Positions 43,669 to 52,784 of a stretch of DNA of 64,000 bases are shown here, piece after piece. The DNA is from Sulfobacillus benefaciens. Lineage in GTDB: Bacteria > Bacillota > Sulfobacillia > Sulfobacillales > Sulfobacillaceae. A model generated the notes under the pieces. It was not told the origin of the DNA. It saw only the letters and a program-made list of their open reading frames with translations, and did no database searches. How positions within the stretch are numbered: the stretch's first letter is position 1; each line of letters begins with the position of its first letter. The stretch spans positions 1-64,000 of the forward strand of contig PXYT01000010.1 of NCBI GenBank assembly GCA_003023725.1, in the 5' to 3' direction. Position numbers and translations under genes: made by a program.

Positions 43669-45722
43669 CGGATGTGAACACATCTCGTGATATGCGCCCG
43701 TTTTTAGTGGAAGTGGGTGTTGAGGAAATTCCCAGCCAGTATTTGCGAGACATCATGGATAATTTTGGCCGTCTTATTCGAGAAGAGCTGAACCACATCC
43801 GAATCCAAGTTGCCAATCTGAAAGCCCAAGCCACCCCACGGCGACTGGTGGTGACGGCAGAGGCTTCTGGAGTCCAGGAAGCGTTACGCGAACGGGTCCG
43901 TGGCCCTCTTTTGGCGAATGCCTATAAAGACGATAAACCAACGCCGGCTCTTTTGGGTTTTTGTCGGCGAGTCGGAATATCATCAGAAGCCGTCGACACC
44001 CTGGTTGAAGGCGACAAAACGTATGTGGCGGCCAATATTGACCAACCCGTTTTACCTCTTGAGCAATTGATTGCCGACGCTGTCGAAAGAGCCTTTGCTG
44101 CAATTCCGCTGGCTCGGAGTATGCGCTGGGGAACGGAAGATTACCGGTTTATCCGACCGGTCCGGTGGTGCAGTCTGTGGGTCGGTAACGCCTTGATTCC
44201 AATGACCATAGCGGGCGTGTCTTCGTCACCTTTGACATACGGAAACCGGACCGACCATCCGGATGCCTTGGATCTTTACGGATTGGAGTCCCACCAAGAG
44301 GCCTTGAGCAAAGGATTAGTCATGTTGGATCCTTATCGACGCAAGCAAGTTATTGAAACGGAAGCCCGTGAACTGGCCCGGAGGGTCTCAGGCCATGTGG
44401 AATATGATGAGACATTGCTTGAGGAAGTGACCCAACTGGTGGAGTGGCCCGTCCCATTTCTTGGCCGTTTTGAGCGCGACCTGCTGGAAATTCCGGCGCC
44501 GATATTGGTCACGTCGATGCGTGTGCATCAGCGGTATTTCCCGGTTCGGGACGAAAACGGCCAACTTCTCCCCTACTTTATTGGGGTCCGTAATGGGATT
44601 GGGGACGATTTGGATACCGTGCGGCGCGGGAATGAAAAAGTTTTGCGTGCCAGACTTCAAGATGCCTTGTATTTTTACCGTAATGACTTGCGCCATCGCC
44701 TAGCGGATTACCGTCCCCAACTGGACCGGATCATCTTCCACCAGAAACTGGGAACATACGGGGACAAGATTGGAAGAGTTCAGGCGTTATTCCTTGCCAC
44801 ACAAAATCTCTGGCCTTTGGATCGTGTGCAGGTAGAGTATCTGAAAACCGCCATCGAGTTGTATAAGGCGGATTTACTGACTCAGGTGGTCCAGGAATTT
44901 CCGGAGTTACAGGGGATCATGGGTGAAGTTTATGCCAGGATGGAAGGCTTAGCGGTTGAGGTATCCACAGCCATCGGTGAACAATATCACCCGGCTTTTC
45001 AGGGAGACGCGATTCCAAGCTCTGTGTTTGGACAGATTCTGGTTCTCCTCGATAGATTGGACACGGTATTGGAAGGGGTAGCACATGGCCTGAAACCCAC
45101 AGGTTCCGAAGATCCCTTTGGTTTGCGGCGGGGAGCTTTGGCCATTGGCCGTATTCTGGCCGAATCCAGTGTATGGAAGAGTTCTGCCAGTGAATTGTTT
45201 CAACTGGCGGGACGAATTCTGAATGTCGGCGAAGCGGCCGTCAGAGAGTCTTACGATTTGGTGGTGTCCCGGCTGCAGCATTATCTTGAGACGGAACAAG
45301 GGATCGGAGTCCAAAAAGCTCAAGCTATTTTCGGTGCCGATTTTCCCTGGTCGACTTATGCTCGCCGCTTAGAGTTTCTGGATCGAATTCTGGATGAGCC
45401 TGAGTGGGAGCATGTCGCCCTGTCGTTTAAACGCATAGACCGTGTGATGAAAGGTGTTGATGTGCCTGACAGGCCTCCCAGGTGGGAACTGGATGTTGAA
45501 GAGCGGGTGTGGGAAGCCGTTCAGACGGCTATGGCCTGTCACGATTCCATGGAGGAGTGGTGGAAGGCCATTCAGCACTTATCTGATGCGATTGATGCCC
45601 TTTTCGAAGCGGTGTTAATTAATGATCCCGATAGCAAAGTGAGAATCAGACGCGGACAATTGCTGGCTTACGCTCGTCAGGCATACAATCTGTTTTTTGA
45701 CATCCGGCAGATTTCGGGATAG
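43665..45722 (+). CDS. glyS: Glycyl-tRNA synthetase beta subunit
   Basis: 685 residues, normal for the beta subunit, which binds tRNA-Gly. The N-terminal [16 protein letters not shown], the central [17 protein letters not shown] and HD-like region, and the C-terminal DALR anticodon-binding domain with NLFFDIRQ are present. ATG 43665 overlaps the glyQ stop. It ends 11 bases before ppsR. Confidence 0.97.
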   Translation: MTDVNTSRDMRPFLVEVGVEEIPSQYLRDIMDNFGRLIREELNHIRIQVANLKAQATPRRLVVTAEASGVQEALRERVRGPLLANAYKDDKPTPALLGFCRRVGISSEAVDTLVEGDKTYVAANIDQPVLPLEQLIADAVERAFAAIPLARSMRWGTEDYRFIRPVRWCSLWVGNALIPMTIAGVSSSPLTYGNRTDHPDALDLYGLESHQEALSKGLVMLDPYRRKQVIETEARELARRVSGHVEYDETLLEEVTQLVEWPVPFLGRFERDLLEIPAPILVTSMRVHQRYFPVRDENGQLLPYFIGVRNGIGDDLDTVRRGNEKVLRARLQDALYFYRNDLRHRLADYRPQLDRIIFHQKLGTYGDKIGRVQALFLATQNLWPLDRVQVEYLKTAIELYKADLLTQVVQEFPELQGIMGEVYARMEGLAVEVSTAIGEQYHPAFQGDAIPSSVFGQILVLLDRLDTVLEGVAHGLKPTGSEDPFGLRRGALAIGRILAESSVWKSSASELFQLAGRILNVGEAAVRESYDLVVSRLQHYLETEQGIGVQKAQAIFGADFPWSTYARRLEFLDRILDEPEWEHVALSFKRIDRVMKGVDVPDRPPRWELDVEERVWEAVQTAMACHDSMEEWWKAIQHLSDAIDALFEAVLINDPDSKVRIRRGQLLAYARQAYNLFFDIRQISG

Positions 45723-45733
45723 GGGGAACAAAC

Positions 45734-46546
45734 TTGGCCAATTTCGGGAGAATCTATATTGTGTCGGATTCGCTGGGCGAAACCGCCGAGAGGGTGGCCC
45801 ACGGTGCGGCAATACAATTTGAAGAGGCCGATATTCGCATCGAGAGGCTGTCCAACATATTGGACTCCCGCGGAATTGACAGAGTACTAGAAAGAGCTGC
45901 AGGGGAAACGGCCATTGTCGTTTATACGCTGGTTCGCCCTGATCTGAGTGAACACTTAAAGCGCCGGGCCCAGGAACTGGGGGTTGGAACGGTTGACGTC
46001 ATGGGACCGGTGATTCGGGCTCTCCAAGAGACACTGAGTATGGAGCCGCGGCTGATCCCGGGCCTGTCACACCGCCTTGATCGCGAGTATTTTGACCGCG
46101 TGGAGGCGGTTGAATTTGCGGTCAAGTATGATGACGGCAAAGATCCCCGGGGCATACGAGACGCAGACATTGTTCTGCTCGGGGTGTCCCGCACCAGTAA
46201 AACGCCGGTAAGTTTGTATTTGGCCAATCACCGTCTCAAAGTGGCTAATGTTCCCTTGGTCCCGGAAGTTCCTGTGCCCCAGGAAGTTTTTCAAGAGGCT
46301 AGGAATAAGAGTATCGGATTAATCATCGATGCCGAACTGCTGATGAGTATTAGACGGCAGCGCCTAAAATCCTTAGGACTGGGTTCATCGGCCCAATATG
46401 CCACAATGGAGCGAATTATGGCAGAATTAGACTACGCATGGGACATCTTCAACCGGCTTAAATGCCCGGTACTCGATGTCAGTAATCATGCCGTCGAAGA
46501 AACGGCTACACGAGTATTGGAGATCATACAAGGAGGACATCATTAA
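45734..46546 (+). CDS. PPDK regulatory protein (bifunctional kinase/pyrophosphorylase)
   Basis: DUF299 family (PpsR/YqfL). It switches pyruvate phosphate dikinase off by ADP-dependent phosphorylation of an active-site Thr and on again by phosphate-dependent removal. 270 residues with IYIVSDSLGETAERV at the N-terminus and the P-loop-like GVSRTSKTPVSLYLA. TTG 45734 has AGGGGGAA upstream. The gene lies two bases before ppdK, its predicted target, which strengthens the assignment. In Bacillus the neighbouring transcription factor gene ccpN sits here; it is absent. Confidence 0.94.
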   Translation: MANFGRIYIVSDSLGETAERVAHGAAIQFEEADIRIERLSNILDSRGIDRVLERAAGETAIVVYTLVRPDLSEHLKRRAQELGVGTVDVMGPVIRALQETLSMEPRLIPGLSHRLDREYFDRVEAVEFAVKYDDGKDPRGIRDADIVLLGVSRTSKTPVSLYLANHRLKVANVPLVPEVPVPQEVFQEARNKSIGLIIDAELLMSIRRQRLKSLGLGSSAQYATMERIMAELDYAWDIFNRLKCPVLDVSNHAVEETATRVLEIIQGGHH

Positions 46547-46548
46547 AT

Positions 46549-49182
46549 ATGCCTCGATATGTATTTGAGTTCGAGCAAGGGCGGGCTAGTCAGCGTGAAT
46601 TATTGGGAGGAAAGGGTGCCGGATTGGCAGAAATGAGTCATATCGGTCTACCGGTTCCTCCCGGATTTACGATTACCACAGAAGCCTGCAATTTCTATCA
46701 GGAATTCAGCCGATTTCCCGAAGGAATGATGGAAGAAGTATGGGAAAATTTGCGGATATTGGAAGCGAAAGTTTCCCGTACCCTGGGTGATCCGGCAAAA
46801 CCCCTGTTGGTTTCTGTACGTTCGGGCGCACCGATATCAATGCCCGGAATGATGGATACCGTTCTGAACTTAGGTCTCAATACCCAAACGACGGAAGGTC
46901 TGGCAAAATTAACTGAAAACCGGCGGTTTGCCCTAGACAGCTACCGCCGGTTTATTCAAATGTTTGGTAATGTGGTCATGCACATAGAGCATTATCGCTT
47001 TGAGGGCATTTTGGAGGAAGTGAAACAGGCTGCGGGAGTGAAATTGGATCCGGAGCTGGGAGAAAGGGAACTCGAAACGATGATCGGCCGGTACAAGGCG
47101 CTGGTCCTCGAAGTCACCGGAAGAGAATTTCCTGAAGATACTCAGGAGCAACTGGAAATGGCTATTAAGGCTGTTTTCGACTCTTGGAAGAATCCCCGGG
47201 CTGTCGTGTATCGGCGGTTAAACAAGATTTCGGAGACGCTGGGGACAGCAGTTAATGTGCAGACCATGGTTTTTGGCAATATGGGTCCCACCTCGGCAAC
47301 CGGGGTTCTGTTTACCCGCAACCCCAATACTGGAGAACCGGGAATGTACGGGGAGTACTTGACCAACGCCCAGGGAGAGGACGTGGTCGCGGGACTCCGG
47401 ACACCCAAGGCGATTTCGGAGATGGCCCGGGAAATGCCCCAGACGTTTCAGGAACTTACCGAAGTCTGTGCGCTTTTGGAAAAGCATTACCGCGATATGC
47501 AGGATATTGAATTCACCGTAGAGCGAGAGAAACTGTATGTGCTGCAAACCCGAACCGGCAAACGCACTGCCCGCGCCGCCGTCAAAGTTGCCGTGGATCT
47601 TGTCGAGGACGGTGTCATCACCCGGGAAGAGGCCATTTTGCGCCAAGATCTAGAACAGGTCTCGCGTCTTCTTTACCGGCAAATCGACCCCGCGGTTGAA
47701 TTGGATGTTGTGGCTCAAGGACTTCCTGCATCTCCAGGAGCCGCATCGGGGAAGGTTGTTTTCACGGCGGATGAAGCGGAAGTACGGGGCACCCAAGGGG
47801 AACGAGTGATTTTGGTCCGGCCCGAAACCACTCCGGACGATATTCACGGAATTGTGGCCGCTCAAGGGGTCTTAACAAGCCGCGGCGGCATGACGTCGCA
47901 TGCCGCCATTGTTGCCCGGGGCATGGGAAAACCGGCTGTAACCGGATGCGAGGCCATTCGTATTGACCTTGACAAAGAGCTGTTTTACGTCGGTGAGGTA
48001 AAAGTTTCCCACGATGATGTCTTGACGATTGATGGTGGAACCGGACGCGTGGTCCTCGGCGAGGTCCCGACGGTGGAACCGGGTTTGTCGGATGATTTCA
48101 GCACCCTGTTGCACTGGGCTGACGAAATGAAAAAACTGGGCGTGGAAGCCAACGCCGATACTCCGGAAGATGCGAGAATAGCTCGTAATTTTGGGGCGCA
48201 AGGAGTCGGATTGTGCCGAACCGAGCACATGTTTATGGGTCAGGATCGGTTGCCGGTGATGCAAAAGATGATTCTGGCAGAGTCTTTGGCGGAAAGACAA
48301 AGGGCATTGGATCAGCTCCTGCCTATGCAGCAGAGCGATTTTTACGGGATTCTCCAGGCTATGGACGGTTATGCTGTGACGATCCGTTTACTGGATCCTC
48401 CTTTGCATGAATTTCTCCCTCACATTCCCGAAACGGAAAAAGAGCTGGCACTAGCGCGCGAAGAACAACGCATCGATGACGTTATCCGTTTGGAAGCCGT
48501 TTTACGCCGGGCGCGGACATTGTTTGAGTTCAACCCCATGCTGGGTTTCCGCGGAGTGCGCCTTGGCATTGTTTATCCGGAAATTTATGCAATGCAAGCC
48601 CAGGCAATTTTCCAGGCCCAGGCCCAATTATTGCGCGAAGGATATCATCCCTCCGTCGAGGTCATGATACCTCTGGTGGGCACGGTGGCCGAACTTACGA
48701 AGATGAAAGATCTTATTGCTGAGGTAAATCGAAAGACTCAAGAGGCGGAGAAGATCTCTTTGCCTTACAAAATTGGTACGATGATAGAAATTCCTCGTGC
48801 CGCTCTTATCGCAGGAGACATTGCCAAAGAAGCGGAGTTTTTCTCGTTTGGAACCAATGACCTTACACAAACGACGTTTGGATTTAGCCGAGATGATGCC
48901 GAGAGCAAGTTTTTACCGCATTATCTGGCCGAGAAAATTCTGGCGGATAATCCTTTCATGGTCTTGGATAAAGAAGGGGTAGGGCGGCTGATAGAAATTG
49001 CGATGGTTGACGGACGGAAAACCCGTCCGGACTTAAAAGTGGGGATTTGTGGCGAGCATGGAGGCGACCCCGCGTCTATCGAATTTTGCCACACTGTGGG
49101 TCTGAGCTATGTGAGTGCTTCCCCGTACCGAGTTCCGATTGCACGTCTGGCGGCAGCCCAGGCCAATCTCCGCACTCGCTAG
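46549..49182 (+). CDS. ppdK: Pyruvate, phosphate dikinase
   Basis: Interconverts pyruvate + ATP + phosphate and PEP + AMP + pyrophosphate. 877 residues, typical. The N-terminal nucleotide domain includes VSVRSGAPISMPGMMDTVLN. The swivelling domain carries the phospho-His451 in GGMTSHAAIVARGMGKPAV, with Thr449 as the expected target of the regulator. The C-terminal PEP domain has CRTEHMFMG, GFRGVRLG and CGEHGGDP. AGGAGG lies about 12 bases before ATG 46549. It is coupled to its regulator gene. Confidence 0.97.
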   Translation: MPRYVFEFEQGRASQRELLGGKGAGLAEMSHIGLPVPPGFTITTEACNFYQEFSRFPEGMMEEVWENLRILEAKVSRTLGDPAKPLLVSVRSGAPISMPGMMDTVLNLGLNTQTTEGLAKLTENRRFALDSYRRFIQMFGNVVMHIEHYRFEGILEEVKQAAGVKLDPELGERELETMIGRYKALVLEVTGREFPEDTQEQLEMAIKAVFDSWKNPRAVVYRRLNKISETLGTAVNVQTMVFGNMGPTSATGVLFTRNPNTGEPGMYGEYLTNAQGEDVVAGLRTPKAISEMAREMPQTFQELTEVCALLEKHYRDMQDIEFTVEREKLYVLQTRTGKRTARAAVKVAVDLVEDGVITREEAILRQDLEQVSRLLYRQIDPAVELDVVAQGLPASPGAASGKVVFTADEAEVRGTQGERVILVRPETTPDDIHGIVAAQGVLTSRGGMTSHAAIVARGMGKPAVTGCEAIRIDLDKELFYVGEVKVSHDDVLTIDGGTGRVVLGEVPTVEPGLSDDFSTLLHWADEMKKLGVEANADTPEDARIARNFGAQGVGLCRTEHMFMGQDRLPVMQKMILAESLAERQRALDQLLPMQQSDFYGILQAMDGYAVTIRLLDPPLHEFLPHIPETEKELALAREEQRIDDVIRLEAVLRRARTLFEFNPMLGFRGVRLGIVYPEIYAMQAQAIFQAQAQLLREGYHPSVEVMIPLVGTVAELTKMKDLIAEVNRKTQEAEKISLPYKIGTMIEIPRAALIAGDIAKEAEFFSFGTNDLTQTTFGFSRDDAESKFLPHYLAEKILADNPFMVLDKEGVGRLIEIAMVDGRKTRPDLKVGICGEHGGDPASIEFCHTVGLSYVSASPYRVPIARLAAAQANLRTR

Positions 49183-49268
49183 AGTTATTATTCTTCGAAT
49201 CCTGAACGGGGGACGGGACGAGATTCCTGGTACCAATGCGTTCTTGAAGGCAATACTCAGTGGTTTAG

Positions 49269-49312
49269 GGCGGTGGCGAAATATTGAAGTGTTCCCCACC
49301 GCCTCTGGTTTG
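49269..49312 (+). terminator. Weak terminator-like hairpin after ppdK
   Basis: GGCGGTGG (49269-49276) pairs with CCACCGCC (49296-49303), followed by a mixed T-rich stretch (TCTGGTTTGT). The tail is poor, so termination strength is uncertain. The gap 49183-49579 otherwise holds the dnaG promoter and leader listed separately. Confidence 0.45.
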
Positions 49313-49418
49313 TTTCAGGTCCCCAAGCCCCCATTGCGCACCCGGGGGATTATCCTATCAACTTCGGGGAGAATAGATTTCTCGATTTTGCCAAAGGTCT
49401 ATTCAGGCGTCAATCTTA

Positions 49419-49427
49419 TGATATAAT
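49419..49427 (+). promoter_or_regulatory. Extended -10 promoter for dnaG-sigA
   Basis: TGA-TATAAT (49419-49427): a perfect -10 with the TG extension; the matching -35 region (about 49399-49404) is poor. Transcription is expected to start near 49434, about 145 bases before dnaG. Confidence 0.7.
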
Positions 49428-49433
49428 CATAAC

Positions 49434-49495
49434 AAGCAAACTACAAATGGCTCACCGGTCAGGTTTTGATGTCCCAGCGACCGGGGATTTTTTTT
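49434..49495 (+). ncRNA. Short leader RNA ending in an intrinsic terminator (possible attenuator)
   Basis: Between the dnaG promoter and start codon is a complete terminator: CCGGTC (49455-49460), an 18-base loop, GACCGG (49479-49484), GGA and eight Ts (49488-49495). Transcripts from the promoter at 49427 would be cut to about 60 nucleotides unless read through. It could be a small RNA or an attenuator controlling dnaG-sigA. It does not match a riboswitch class I can name, and there is no visible leader peptide. Confidence 0.5.
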
Positions 49496-49579
49496 CTTCA
49501 TTTCTCGTCATTGTGAAAAAAGAAGCAGGAATATTTGCTTCGGCGGCGAATTTCTCCTCATGGACTGGAGTGATTCCTG

Positions 49580-51367
49580 ATGGTTGATCCCACATATGAG
49601 ACTTGGGCCAACGCAGTGAGAGAGGCTGCCGATATTGTTGAAGTGATAGGACGAAATGTCAGTCTGAAGCAAAAAGGTAAGAAATTTTGGGGATTATGTC
49701 CCTTTCATCAAGAAAAGACACCGTCGTTTAGTGTGGATTCCCAACAGCAGCTATTTTATTGTTTTGGATGCCATAAGGGAGGAACTGTCTATACCTTTCT
49801 AATGGAACACGACGGCTTAACTTTTGGTGAAGCAGTGGACATGTTGGCCACTGAGGTCGGAATACCCAGAGTGCAAAAGCAGGAGAAGTCCGGTGTCCGC
49901 CGCCATTTTAGCCGGCTTCAGGCTGTGATGGAGTGGGCGCAAGAATTTTTTCAGCTTAGCACTAATCAATACGATGACCTATTTTGGCAGTATCTTAAGG
50001 GCCGTCAAGTCAGTTCGGAAGCTCAGCGCCGATTTGAACTGGGGTATGCTCCGAAGTCATGGAATGCTCTCAGCCAATTCTTATCCAGGCACGGTGTGAG
50101 TGAAGCGGAAATGCTGGAGTCAGGGGTCGTGACTTCCCGGGAACGGGGCGGAATTTATGATCGCTGGCGGAACCGTATTATGTTTCCTATTCGGAATCAC
50201 CGTGGCCAACTCATCGCCTTTGGAGGACGGGCCATTGAACCCGATCAGGAACCAAAATATCTTAATTCACCGGAGACACCATTATTTCACAAGAGCACGA
50301 TACTTTACGGGGAACATTTGGCACGAAAATTTTGGCGCCAGGGCCGGCGGCCATTATTGGTCGAAGGATATTTCGATGTCATTGCATGTCATCAAGCAGG
50401 TTTGGAGCAGACTGTCGCAAGTTTGGGAACGGCGCTGAGCAAGGAACACGCGAGAACCTTAGCCCGCTACACCAAGGAAACGGATTTGCTTTATGACAAC
50501 GACCACGCGGGACAAGAGGCGATGGCCCGGGCTTTTTTGGTTCTTTCCCAAGAGGGCATTAAAGTCAATCGTGTGCTTTTGACGAGCGGCAAAGACCCCG
50601 ATGAATTTTTACGGGAAAAGGGCCCATCTGCCTTAGCCGAAAGCGTGGAAAGTCGCATACCCTATTTTGAGGCTGTGTTGCGAGAACACCTGGCAGATGC
50701 CGCTAACGTATCGGCTCGGGAAAAATCAGAACTGGTCGATATGCTCAAGCCGTTCTGGAAAGCCTTAACCGATCCGGTGGAAAAGTCCGGCTATCTTGAG
50801 ACGATGGCGAGAATGTTGCAGGTTGATCAAAATATTTTAGCACAGAGTTTTGGGTTTAAGCAAGGAAGCCAGCATATAACGCCGAAAAACAGGCATAATA
50901 TGGAGAGGATTATTTCTAAGATCAACAGACCGTCGTACGATGTGTATTTGCTGGCCCTTTTAGTTCGTCATCCCGAATATGTGGGAAAGGTACGGGAAAC
51001 ATTGCCGGAGTGGATCACGGAGCATGCTTTGACTCAAATTTTGGATGAGCTGGAACATGGTCGGTCAACAGCGGAAATGGCCGGTCAGATCGACACGATG
51101 GACACCAATGTTCGCTCTCTGGTTCTGGAGGCATTGGCCTATGACGGTCCCGATGGGGGTTCAAGAGTCTTTGATGATGTACTGAAGGCCATCAAAAAGC
51201 AACGGGATACGGCTAGGTGGAACGCATTGATTGTGCGGCTAAAACAAGGAGAGAATTCCCCGGAACTTTTCCGCGAAATTCAGGCATTGCAGAGCAGTCT
51301 GGTTCAGGATCACCTGAGTCGCGCATCAGATCCATGGGATGCTGTTCGCATAGGAAAGGAGGGATAG
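49580..51367 (+). CDS. dnaG: DNA primase
   Basis: Synthesises RNA primers for replication; 595 residues. The N-terminal zinc domain has [13 protein letters not shown] and CFGCHKGG. The RNA polymerase domain contains FGGRAIE and the TOPRIM segment [15 protein letters not shown], with the acidic DNDHAGQEA. The C-terminal helicase-binding domain is present. ATG 49580 follows GGAGTG at 8 bases. It ends one base before sigA, forming the conserved dnaG-sigA pair. Confidence 0.97.
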   Translation: MVDPTYETWANAVREAADIVEVIGRNVSLKQKGKKFWGLCPFHQEKTPSFSVDSQQQLFYCFGCHKGGTVYTFLMEHDGLTFGEAVDMLATEVGIPRVQKQEKSGVRRHFSRLQAVMEWAQEFFQLSTNQYDDLFWQYLKGRQVSSEAQRRFELGYAPKSWNALSQFLSRHGVSEAEMLESGVVTSRERGGIYDRWRNRIMFPIRNHRGQLIAFGGRAIEPDQEPKYLNSPETPLFHKSTILYGEHLARKFWRQGRRPLLVEGYFDVIACHQAGLEQTVASLGTALSKEHARTLARYTKETDLLYDNDHAGQEAMARAFLVLSQEGIKVNRVLLTSGKDPDEFLREKGPSALAESVESRIPYFEAVLREHLADAANVSAREKSELVDMLKPFWKALTDPVEKSGYLETMARMLQVDQNILAQSFGFKQGSQHITPKNRHNMERIISKINRPSYDVYLLALLVRHPEYVGKVRETLPEWITEHALTQILDELEHGRSTAEMAGQIDTMDTNVRSLVLEALAYDGPDGGSRVFDDVLKAIKKQRDTARWNALIVRLKQGENSPELFREIQALQSSLVQDHLSRASDPWDAVRIGKEG

Positions 51368-51368
51368 C

Positions 51369-52481
51369 ATGGCTCAGGGAAAGAAAGCTGTGGCACAAAT
51401 TGATGAGGTGAAGACCCTGATTCGTCGTGGTCAAGAGCGGGGTAAACTGTCTTATGGCGAAATTGTGGATACTCTGCAGTCTGTTGACCTTCCTCCGGAC
51501 CAGATTGACAGCATATATGAAATGTTTGGCGAGTTAGGAATTGAGCTGATTGGAGAACAGGCAGCCGAAGAAGACCAGGAACCCGAGGCGGACGAAGTAG
51601 AGGCCGAAGAGGCCGAGGATGCTGGCCGGGAATTAAGTGTCCCCGATGGAGTGGCTATTGATGATCCGGTCCGGATGTATCTAAAAGAAATCGGGCGTGT
51701 GTCATTGCTGACGGCGGATGAGGAGGTCGAGTTAGCTAAACGGATCGAACAGGGGGATGAGGAAGCTAAGCGTAAATTGGCAGAAGCCAACTTGCGGTTA
51801 GTTGTCTCGATTGCCAAGCGTTATGTCGGCCGTGGAATGCTATTCCTGGACTTGATACAGGAAGGGAATCTGGGACTTATCAAGGCCGTGGAGAAGTTTG
51901 ACTACCGCAAAGGGTATAAGTTTAGCACCTACGCCACCTGGTGGATTCGGCAGGCGATTACCCGGGCGATAGCAGACCAGGCTCGCACCATCCGAATTCC
52001 CGTGCACATGGTTGAAACTATCAACAAACTGATTCGGGTTCAGCGTCAACTATTACAAGAGCTGGGGCGGGATCCGACACCTGAAGAAATTGCAAAGGAA
52101 ATGGGCATCACCGAGGAGCGTGTCCGTGAGATTTTGAAAGTGGCTCAGGAACCGGTATCACTGGAAACTCCTATCGGAGAAGAGGAAGATTCACACTTAG
52201 GAGATTTCATCGAGGACGAAGACGCGCCGGCACCTGCCGAAGCGGCGGGGTATCAGCTTTTGAAAGAACAACTGGAAGAAGTTCTGGACACGCTGACCAA
52301 TCGGGAAGAGAAAGTCTTGCGGTTACGTTTTGGTCTCAGCGATGGCCGGGCGCGCACTCTGGAGGAAGTCGGACAGGTCTTTGGCGTGACCCGTGAACGG
52401 ATTCGGCAAATCGAAGCCAAAGCATTGCGGAAATTGCGCCACCCTACTCGTAGCAAAAAACTGAAAGACTATTTGGATTGA
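51369..52481 (+). CDS. sigA: Primary RNA polymerase sigma factor SigA (RpoD)
   Basis: Housekeeping sigma-70 factor of 370 residues. An acidic region 1.1 (to about 95) is followed by region 1.2 ([16 protein letters not shown]), region 2 with the -10-recognition segment [17 protein letters not shown], region 3 and region 4.2 with the helix-turn-helix [21 protein letters not shown] 51369 has GGAGGG at 5 bases. The strong terminator at 52485 ends the operon. Confidence 0.98.
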   Translation: MAQGKKAVAQIDEVKTLIRRGQERGKLSYGEIVDTLQSVDLPPDQIDSIYEMFGELGIELIGEQAAEEDQEPEADEVEAEEAEDAGRELSVPDGVAIDDPVRMYLKEIGRVSLLTADEEVELAKRIEQGDEEAKRKLAEANLRLVVSIAKRYVGRGMLFLDLIQEGNLGLIKAVEKFDYRKGYKFSTYATWWIRQAITRAIADQARTIRIPVHMVETINKLIRVQRQLLQELGRDPTPEEIAKEMGITEERVREILKVAQEPVSLETPIGEEEDSHLGDFIEDEDAPAPAEAAGYQLLKEQLEEVLDTLTNREEKVLRLRFGLSDGRARTLEEVGQVFGVTRERIRQIEAKALRKLRHPTRSKKLKDYLD

Positions 52482-52484
52482 GTG

Positions 52485-52514
52485 AAAGAAGACCGCCTAG
52501 GCGGTCTTCTTTCC
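52485..52514 (+). terminator. Strong terminator after sigA
   Basis: A perfect 12-bp stem AAAGAAGACCGC (52485-52496) with GCGGTCTTCTTT (52501-52512) and tetraloop CTAG; the T-rich side forms the tail. Confidence 0.92.
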
Positions 52515-52539
52515 TCTCCGAAACCTTTATTTTCCTCCA

Positions 52540-52564
52540 CCGTCTCCCCCATTGGGGGAGACGG
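52540..52564. repeat. Perfect 11-bp hairpin between sigA and asnB
   Basis: CCGTCTCCCCC (52540-52550) with GGGGGAGACGG (52554-52564), loop ATT. Flanking CCAC and GTGG could extend the structure with a bulge. No T tract follows on the plus strand, so it is not an obvious second terminator. The rest of the gap to asnB (to about 52760) shows no other element. Confidence 0.7.
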
Positions 52565-52784
52565 TTATGAGTGGAAAGAGGAGAAACCGTGTGTTCCCGA
52601 CGGCTGGGCGGTCATGGAATCTGGACTCGATAGAGATGGGCATTTCCAATCGTCGTCAAGTTGGGTATCATAGGGACGAGTTGACTGAGGAACGACTAAG
52701 GACAATAAATGAGAATCTTTCACCTTAGATTCACAGGCTTTTGGTTTCGATGGCGTAGACTGGATGGGAAATGAGGTGGTTGCG

